Assembly (NCBI RefSeq): GCF_900102635.1
Contig: NZ_FMZQ01000010.1
Span: 62,001 to 126,000, forward strand
From: Ectopseudomonas chengduensis
GTDB taxonomy: Bacteria; Pseudomonadota; Gammaproteobacteria; Pseudomonadales; Pseudomonadaceae
Length of the DNA stretch: 64,000 nt
Direction of reading: 5' to 3'
The notes beneath the pieces were generated by a model. That model was not told the DNA's origin. It was given only the letters and a program-made list of their open reading frames with translations, and did no database searches. Below are positions 54,907 to 64,000 of the stretch, one piece after another (positions within the stretch are counted from its first letter, which is position 1; each line of letters begins with the position of its first letter). Both the position numbers and the translations under genes were made by a program.

Positions 54907-56154
54907 ATGAATAGCGCGCAGAGCGGCAAGATGATCGTTGGCCTGGACATCGGCACCTCCAAGGTGGTGGCGCTGGTGGGCGAGGTGACGGCCGACGGCC
55001 AGCTGGAAATCGTCGGTATCGGCACCCATCCGTCGCGCGGGCTGAAGAAGGGCGTGGTGGTCAATATCGAGTCCACCGTGGCCTCGATCCAGCGCGCGGT
55101 GGAAGAGGCGCAGCTAATGGCCGGCTGCCGCATTCACTCGGCGTTCGTCGGTGTGGCCGGCAATCACATCCGCAGCCTCAACAGCCACGGTATCGTCGCC
55201 ATCCGTGATCGTGAAGTGAGCCCGGCCGACATCGAGCGCGTGCTCGACGCCGCGCAGGCTGTGGCGATTCCCGCGGATCAGCGCGTGCTGCACACCCTGG
55301 CCCAGGATTACGTGATCGATAACCAGGAAGGCGTGCGCGAGCCGCTGGGCATGTCCGGCGTGCGCCTGGAGGCCAAGGTGCACGTCGTCACCTGCGCCGT
55401 GAATGCCGCACAGAACATCGAGAAGTGTGTGCGCCGCTGCGGCCTGGAAGTCGACGACATCATCCTCGAGCAGCTGGCATCCGCTTATTCGGTACTGACC
55501 GAGGACGAGAAGGAGCTGGGCGTGTGCCTGGTGGACATCGGCGGTGGCACCACCGATATCGCCATCTTCACCGAAGGCGCGATTCGTCATACCGCGGTGA
55601 TCCCGATTGCCGGTGACCAGGTCACCAACGACATCGCCATGGCCCTGCGTACGCCGACCCAGTACGCCGAGGAAATCAAGATCCGCTATGCCTGCGCCCT
55701 GGCCAAGCTGGCCGGTGCCGGCGAAACCATCAAGGTGCCGAGCGTCGGTGATCGCCCGCCGCGTGATCTCTCGCGCCAGTCTCTGGCCGAAGTGGTCGAG
55801 CCGCGTTACGACGAGCTGTTCACCCTGGTTCAGGCCGAGCTGCGCCGCAGCGGTTACGAAGACCTGATCCCGGCCGGCATCGTCATGACCGGCGGCACGG
55901 CGAAGATGGAAGGCGCGGTCGAACTGGCCGAAGAAATTTTCCACATGCCGGTTCGACTGGGCGTACCGCACAGCGTCAAGGGCATGGGCGACGTGGTGCG
56001 CAACCCGATTTATTCCACCGGTGTGGGTTTGCTGTTGTACGGGCTGCAGAAGCAGAACGACGGCATTTCCATGTCGGTGGGCAGTCCTTACCAGGACGAA
56101 AACAAAACCCCGGTACTCGAACGCATCAAGCGTTGGGTGCAAGGCAATTTCTAA
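54907..56154 (+). CDS. ftsA: Cell division protein FtsA
   Basis: A 415-residue actin-like ATPase that tethers FtsZ to the membrane. Phosphate loops VGLDIGTSKVVALVGE and LVDIGGGTTDIAIF, the 1C subdomain between them, and a C-terminal amphipathic helix (RIKRWVQGNF) that binds the membrane. 42 bp before ftsZ. Confidence 0.97.
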   Translation: MNSAQSGKMIVGLDIGTSKVVALVGEVTADGQLEIVGIGTHPSRGLKKGVVVNIESTVASIQRAVEEAQLMAGCRIHSAFVGVAGNHIRSLNSHGIVAIRDREVSPADIERVLDAAQAVAIPADQRVLHTLAQDYVIDNQEGVREPLGMSGVRLEAKVHVVTCAVNAAQNIEKCVRRCGLEVDDIILEQLASAYSVLTEDEKELGVCLVDIGGGTTDIAIFTEGAIRHTAVIPIAGDQVTNDIAMALRTPTQYAEEIKIRYACALAKLAGAGETIKVPSVGDRPPRDLSRQSLAEVVEPRYDELFTLVQAELRRSGYEDLIPAGIVMTGGTAKMEGAVELAEEIFHMPVRLGVPHSVKGMGDVVRNPIYSTGVGLLLYGLQKQNDGISMSVGSPYQDENKTPVLERIKRWVQGNF

Positions 56155-56196
56155 ATTTGCAGTAGGCGTTACAACTAGAAAGGAAGGAGAGGGATC

Positions 56197-57390
56197 ATGT
56201 TCGAACTAGTAGATAACATTCCGCAAAGCGCGGTAATCAAAGTAATCGGTGTCGGTGGTGGCGGCGGCAACGCAGTCAATCACATGGCCGTCAGCAACAT
56301 CGAGGGCGTCGAGTTCATCTGCGCCAACACCGATGCGCAGGCGCTGAAGAACATCGGCGCACGTACCGTGCTGCAGCTCGGCCCGGGCGTGACCAAGGGC
56401 CTGGGTGCCGGTGCCAATCCGGAAGTCGGTCGTCAGGCCGCGCTGGAAGATCGCGAGCGCATCGCCGAAGTGCTGCAAGGCACTGACATGGTGTTCATCA
56501 CCACCGGCATGGGTGGCGGTACCGGCACCGGCGCTGCGCCGGTGATTGCTGAGGTGGCCAAGGAACTGGGCATTCTCACCGTGGCAGTGGTGACCCGTCC
56601 GTTCCCGTTCGAGGGCAAGAAGCGCATGGTCATCGCCGACGAGGGCATCCGCGCGCTGTCCGAGAGCGTCGACTCGCTGATCACCATTCCCAACGAAAAG
56701 CTGCTGACCATCCTCGGCAAGGACGCCAGCCTGCTGTCCGCCTTCGCCAAGGCTGACGACGTGCTGGCCGGCGCCGTGCGCGGTATCTCCGACATCATCA
56801 AGCGTCCGGGGATGATCAACGTCGACTTCGCCGACGTGAAAACCGTGATGAGCGAAATGGGCATGGCCATGATGGGCACCGGCTGCGCCAGCGGTCCGAA
56901 CCGTGCGCGCGAAGCCACCGAAGCGGCGATCCGCAACCCGCTGCTGGAAGACGTCAACCTGCAGGGTGCGCGCGGTATTCTGGTGAACATCACCGCCGGT
57001 CCGGACCTGTCGCTGGGTGAGTACTCCGACGTGGGTAACATCATCGAGCAGTTCGCTTCCGAGCACGCCACCGTCAAGGTCGGCACCGTGATCGACGCCG
57101 ACATGCGCGACGAGCTGCACGTTACCGTGGTCGCTACCGGCCTCGGCGCGCGCATGGAGAAGCCGGTGAAGGTGGTCGACAACACCGTTCAGGTCGCCGT
57201 CAGCCAGCCGGTTGCCCAGCAGCCTGCCGCGCAGCCGCGCAGCGAGCAGTCGGTCAACTACAAGGACTACGAGCGTCCCACCGTGCAGCGCCAGAGCCAT
57301 GGCGGTGCGGCCACTGCAGCCAAGCTCAATACCCAGGACGACCTCGATTACCTGGATATTCCGGCTTTCCTGCGTCGCCAGGCTGATTGA
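56197..57390 (+). CDS. ftsZ: Cell division protein FtsZ
   Basis: A 397-residue tubulin homologue that assembles the Z-ring. GTP-binding signature GGGTGTG at about 107-113, synergy/T7-loop segment NVDFADVKTVM, a disordered linker with many Gln and Pro, and the C-terminal peptide LDYLDIPAFLRRQ that contacts FtsA, ZipA and other partners. Strong ribosome site AGGAAGGAGAG. Confidence 0.98.
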   Translation: MFELVDNIPQSAVIKVIGVGGGGGNAVNHMAVSNIEGVEFICANTDAQALKNIGARTVLQLGPGVTKGLGAGANPEVGRQAALEDRERIAEVLQGTDMVFITTGMGGGTGTGAAPVIAEVAKELGILTVAVVTRPFPFEGKKRMVIADEGIRALSESVDSLITIPNEKLLTILGKDASLLSAFAKADDVLAGAVRGISDIIKRPGMINVDFADVKTVMSEMGMAMMGTGCASGPNRAREATEAAIRNPLLEDVNLQGARGILVNITAGPDLSLGEYSDVGNIIEQFASEHATVKVGTVIDADMRDELHVTVVATGLGARMEKPVKVVDNTVQVAVSQPVAQQPAAQPRSEQSVNYKDYERPTVQRQSHGGAATAAKLNTQDDLDYLDIPAFLRRQAD

Positions 57391-57442
57391 TGGAATTTAT
57401 CAGGAGTATATGGGTGATTGGTGTTCAGCAAAGGTCGGTTCT

Positions 57443-57450
57443 GCTATCAT
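57443..57450 (+). promoter_or_regulatory. Extended -10 promoter candidate for lpxC
   Basis: TGCTATCAT-type extended -10 (TATCAT at 57445-57450) in the 111-bp ftsZ-lpxC gap, about 50 bp before the lpxC ATG. No good -35 is present. Confidence 0.45.
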
Positions 57451-57483
57451 TCCCGACCATTGTTGAAAACAGTTCGCAACTAG

Positions 57484-58413
<930 letters not shown>

Positions 58414-58440
58414 AACCTACTCTCTTTCCAGCTTTATTTG

Positions 58441-58466
58441 AGGCCACCTTCGGGTGGCCTTTTTTA
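58441..58466 (+). terminator. Intrinsic terminator after lpxC
   Basis: AGGCCACC TTCG GGTGGCCT followed by TTTTT; a UUCG tetraloop on an 8-bp stem. Confidence 0.92.
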
Positions 58467-58568
58467 TGGCCGGTCACTCAGTGGAGTGGGATTTTGGGCG
58501 AGGGTCTCTGGCGCCATTTGTCTGGCGCCTGCGTCGAAACGAGTTTTACCGACGAGCGGAGCGGGGGC

Positions 58569-59024
58569 TTATTGGTCTTTCTGCGTGTGGCTGGCCAGGC
58601 GCTCGAGTGCCGCGCGTAGCCTGGAGTCGCTGATACCTTCGGCCGTTGCCTGGATGCTTTGTGCGGCGCTATTCGACAAGTGCAAGGTGCGACCGGTTCC
58701 ACGATTCTGGCCGCCTTGAGGTTGCACCTTGAACATGATTTTCGTTAAGGTCGCGAATTCTTCGAGTGCCTGTAGTTGTCGTTGCAGTCTTCTTTGCTGA
58801 TAACGCAGGCGTGTTGCCCAGTGGCCATCGGTCACGATCAATAACAAGCAGCCGTCGCGCCAGGACGCTACATGACAGTGTTCCCGGGCAGCAGGCTGTA
58901 GCTGGCTATCGACAAGACGCTGCAGGTGGGTAAGGCGTTGCGCCTGACTGAACAGCGCTTTCAGGGGCTTGGCTTCGCGTAACAGCTTAGCGGGTGCCTG
59001 GGCCGGCAAGGGACGAAACGTCAT
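58569..59024 (-). CDS. dciA: DnaB helicase loader DciA (DUF721)
   Basis: A 151-residue DUF721/DciA protein, the bacterial-type replicative-helicase loader used by species without DnaC. The family's N-terminal KH-like region is seen in LFSQAQRLTHLQRLVDSQL and SWRDGCLLLIVTDGHWATRLRYQ. In Pseudomonas it sits between lpxC and the M23 peptidase gene, and that position supports the name. Divergent from the peptidase gene. Confidence 0.92.
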   Translation of the reverse strand: MTFRPLPAQAPAKLLREAKPLKALFSQAQRLTHLQRLVDSQLQPAAREHCHVASWRDGCLLLIVTDGHWATRLRYQQRRLQRQLQALEEFATLTKIMFKVQPQGGQNRGTGRTLHLSNSAAQSIQATAEGISDSRLRAALERLASHTQKDQ

Positions 59025-59102
59025 GGCAGGAAGCCTTAAGTTGCAGAGCCGTCATGGTAGCAGAGCGTGCTGCCGGCCTGTGTTCTGCGAAAAGGGGAAG
59101 CC

Positions 59103-60023
59103 ATGCATATCATCTTGCTCAATAGCCGTCACGGTTCGGCGCGAACGATCAATCTGGACCTGCGCTGGTTGCTGCTCTCGGTTGTCCTGCTGCTGGTCCT
59201 GAGCCTTGCTGCCGGTGCTGCGATGGGCGCCAAGTGGTTGACCGCCGAACCGGTGGTCGACACCTCGCTGGTCGAAGCCCTCGACCAGCAGCGCGAGCAG
59301 GTCGGCGCCGTGCGCCAGGACGCGCAACGTCAGCTCGACGCCTTCGCTGTGCATGTTGCCGAATTGCAGGCGCGTCTCACCCGGCTCGATGCCCTGGGTG
59401 AGCGCCTCACCGAACTGGCAGAACTGGACGCCGGTGAGTTCGACTTCTCCCTCAGTGTCGGTCAGGGCGGGGCGGAAGATCCGCTGGGGGCTTCGGCCTA
59501 TGCGCCGCCGCCTTTCATGAACGCCCTGGATGAGCTGGCACTGCGCGTGGAGAGTCGCGAGCAGCAGTTGGAAGTGCTGGAGCAACTGCTTGGCGAGCGC
59601 CGCCTGAGTGAAGCGGAAACACTGTCCGGTCGTCCGGTCTTGCAAGGTTATGTGTCGTCACCTTTCGGCCGTCGTGTGCATCCGCTGACCGGCCGCGCCA
59701 GTGTCCACAAGGGCATCGATTTCGCGGCCAAGCCTGGCAGTGACGTGGTTTCGGTGGCGGCGGGTGTGGTGACCTTTTCCGGCAGGAAGAATGGTTACGG
59801 CAATACCGTGGAAATCAGTCACACGGATGGCTACGTCACGCTCTATGCCCACAACCAGAGCAATACCGTGCAGATCGGCGATCTGGTGCAGCGCGGCCAG
59901 ACCATCGCCAAGGTCGGTCGCAGTGGTCGCTCCACCGGTTATCACGTGCACTTCGAAGTCAGCAAGGATGGCCGACAGGTCAATCCCGCCCTCTATATCG
60001 CGCGTGCCAACGGCGTCGAGTGA
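59103..60023 (+). CDS. M23-family (LytM) peptidase, membrane-anchored
   Basis: A 306-residue protein with a single N-terminal span (about 15-38), a coiled-coil-like periplasmic region (LDQQREQVGAVRQDAQRQLD to the SREQQLEVLEQLLGERRLSE segment) and a C-terminal LytM domain. The metal-site motifs HKGIDF and HVHFEV, with the further histidine in YAHNQ, are complete, so it is likely an active endopeptidase and not a degenerate activator. Cell-wall remodelling is the likely role. It is conserved beside secA in Pseudomonas. Confidence 0.92.
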   Translation: MHIILLNSRHGSARTINLDLRWLLLSVVLLLVLSLAAGAAMGAKWLTAEPVVDTSLVEALDQQREQVGAVRQDAQRQLDAFAVHVAELQARLTRLDALGERLTELAELDAGEFDFSLSVGQGGAEDPLGASAYAPPPFMNALDELALRVESREQQLEVLEQLLGERRLSEAETLSGRPVLQGYVSSPFGRRVHPLTGRASVHKGIDFAAKPGSDVVSVAAGVVTFSGRKNGYGNTVEISHTDGYVTLYAHNQSNTVQIGDLVQRGQTIAKVGRSGRSTGYHVHFEVSKDGRQVNPALYIARANGVE

Positions 60024-60192
60024 GTCAGGGGCGATGGCTGGCCTTGAATTGCCAGCATTCATCCCCATATAAAGTTTCACGCCGCGCCCCTGGCTGACCG
60101 GGGATGCGTGGCCTGCGCCATCACACGGCAGCAACGGGCTGACAACGTCACTTTCCTCCCTGAGTTTTCCGGGTAGAATGCCCCCTTCGCCC

Positions 60193-60209
60193 GCAGCCAT
60201 GCTGGCTGC
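60193..60209 (+). other. Small hairpin in the secA leader
   Basis: GCAGCC ATGCT GGCTGC, a 6-bp stem in the 238-bp region ahead of secA, just downstream of a TAGAAT (60174-60179) that may be the secA -10. An in-frame open stretch runs from here into secA, so it does not mark a separate leader peptide such as SecM. Confidence 0.35.
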
Positions 60210-60261
60210 CAGGTCGCGATTTGCGCCGACCTCCATCCATTCGCCGGAAGATCCTGTCGAT

Positions 60262-62997
<2,736 letters not shown>

Positions 62998-63047
62998 TCG
63001 GATCGCTTGCAGTAGCGGGCGCTTCGGCTATGCTGCCAGCGCCCTGA

Positions 63048-63084
63048 CAACGCCGCGAACGGCCCAGCCGCTCGCGGCGTTTTA
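63048..63084 (+). terminator. Intrinsic terminator after secA
   Basis: AACGCCGCGA / TCGCGGCGTT stem with a 14-nt loop and TTT, 50 bp past the secA stop. Confidence 0.75.
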
Positions 63085-63137
63085 CCATCTCATTCGGTCG
63101 CCGAAGCGATCACCGTATATCTGAAGGAGCGCATCTC

Positions 63138-64000
63138 ATGGCTGTTGGTCTTGGCCCGCTGTCTACCCTGCACCCGGTTCCTGGTTTCGAGCTGGGTATC
63201 GCCTCGGCCGGCATCAAGCGTCCAGGGCGCAAGGATGTGGTGGTGATGCGCTGTGCCGAAGGCTCGCGTATCGCCGGGGTGACCACCACCAACGCCTTCT
63301 GCGCGGCCCCTGTACTGATCACGCGCGAGCGTCTGGGCGGCGAAGTGCGTTACCTGCTGACCAATACCGGCAATGCCAACGCGGGTACCGGCGCTGATGG
63401 CCTGGCCCGTGCGCGTCGCTCCTGTGCGCGCCTGGCTGAACTGACCGGTGTTACCGAAAGCGCCGTGCTGCCGTTTTCCACCGGTGTGATCGGCGAGCCG
63501 CTGCCGGTCGAGAAGATCGAGTCCGCGTTGCAGGCCGCGCTGGATGACCTCAAGGCTGACAACTGGGAAGCTGCCGCCACCGGCATCATGACCACCGACA
63601 CCCTGCCCAAGGGCGCCAGCCGTCAGTTTCAGCACGATGGCGTGACCATCACCGTGACCGGCATCTCCAAGGGCGCCGGCATGATCCGGCCGAACATGGC
63701 GACCATGCTCGGCTACATTGCCACTGACGCCAAGGTCGCTCAGGGCGTGCTGCAGGATCTGGTGCGCGACGCGGCGAACAAGTCGTTCAACCGCATCACT
63801 ATCGACGGCGATACTTCCACCAACGACTGCTGCATGCTGATCGCCACCGGCCAGGCGGCCCTGGCGGAAATCACCGAGGCTTCTGGCGAGCTGTTCGCCA
63901 AGCTCAAACAGGCGGTTTTCGAGGTATTCATGGAGGTGGCGCAGGCCATCGTCCGTGACGGTGAGGGCGCGACCAAGTTCGTCACCGTGCAGGTCAACGG
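63138..64000 (+). CDS. argJ: Glutamate N-acetyltransferase / N-acetylornithine acetyltransferase ArgJ, 3'-truncated
   Basis: About 287 codons to the window edge; the gene continues. ArgJ recycles the acetyl group from N-acetylornithine to glutamate in arginine synthesis. The precursor is self-cleaved before a conserved threonine; the segment [16 protein letters not shown] contains that site (ATML), and downstream [17 protein letters not shown] is the active-site region of the beta subunit. ATG at 63138 with GAAGGAG upstream. Whether it is bifunctional cannot be told here. Confidence 0.94.
   Translation, partial: MAVGLGPLSTLHPVPGFELGIASAGIKRPGRKDVVVMRCAEGSRIAGVTTTNAFCAAPVLITRERLGGEVRYLLTNTGNANAGTGADGLARARRSCARLAELTGVTESAVLPFSTGVIGEPLPVEKIESALQAALDDLKADNWEAAATGIMTTDTLPKGASRQFQHDGVTITVTGISKGAGMIRPNMATMLGYIATDAKVAQGVLQDLVRDAANKSFNRITIDGDTSTNDCCMLIATGQAALAEITEASGELFAKLKQAVFEVFMEVAQAIVRDGEGATKFVTVQVN

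Noticed and set aside
60178..60261. N-terminal extension of SecA or a SecM-like leader
   Set aside because: The stretch is open in the secA frame but lacks a ribosome site; the conserved SecA N-terminus begins at the ATG at 60262, and no arrest-peptide-like sequence is present.

Overview
The window is a stretch of GC-rich gammaproteobacterial chromosome. Protein sequences and gene order point to the genus Pseudomonas, probably the P. mendocina/P. oleovorans/P. aeruginosa side of it; the species call is inference. Almost all of it is conserved core genome, densely packed, with overlapping starts and stops and alternative GTG/TTG starts.

Layout. (1) 1-4870: LPS and outer-membrane lipid asymmetry. 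The minus-strand kdsD-kdsC-lptC genes (Kdo synthesis and LPS export) are divergent from mlaF-E-D-C-B (phospholipid retrograde transport). (2) 4988-9813: ibaG, murA, hisG, hisD and hisC, ending in a strong terminator. (3) 9883-12697: a minus-strand pair encoding a TonB-dependent receptor and a DUF4198 periplasmic protein, behind a 27-bp palindrome that looks like a metal-regulator operator. (4) 12786-19082: algW (regulated protease), a NIF3 family gene, cysD-cysNC (sulfate activation), a zapG-like gene and a small hydrolase. (5) 19111-21827: trpS and zapE, separated by a perfect 21-nt inverted repeat, a terminator and a 141-bp element with terminal inverted repeats (MITE-like). (6) 21867-27409: the most accessory part, a minus-strand TRAP-type transport cluster (lipoprotein, solute-binding protein, large fused permease) with a GlxA/AraC-type regulator gene upstream. 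(7) 27555-30503: acyl-CoA dehydrogenase, endonuclease V and an aldo/keto reductase, the last two overlapping tail to tail by 4 bp. (8) 30751-35636: rplM-rpsI, the cytochrome bc1 operon petABC, and sspA-sspB. (9) 35685-39987: the dolP-gmhA/diaA-yraN-lpoA group divergent from rsmI, the same neighbourhood as in E. coli. (10) 40046-40392: the RNase P RNA gene. (11) 40702-58413: a complete division and cell wall (dcw) cluster from mraZ to lpxC, with a recognisable promoter and three MraZ-type boxes at its head. (12) 58569-64000: dciA (helicase loader), an M23 peptidase, secA and a 3'-truncated argJ.

The genes converge on envelope construction: LPS (kdsC/D, lptC, lpxC), phospholipid asymmetry (mla), peptidoglycan precursors and their assembly (murA, murC-G, mraY, ddlB, ftsI, lpoA), division (ftsL/Q/A/Z/W, zapE, zapG), envelope stress proteolysis (algW), protein export (secA) and respiration (petABC). 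No tRNA, rRNA, CRISPR array, prophage or complete IS element was seen. The least understood parts are the TRAP cluster, the TonB/DUF4198 pair with its palindrome, and the repeat elements around trpS-zapE.
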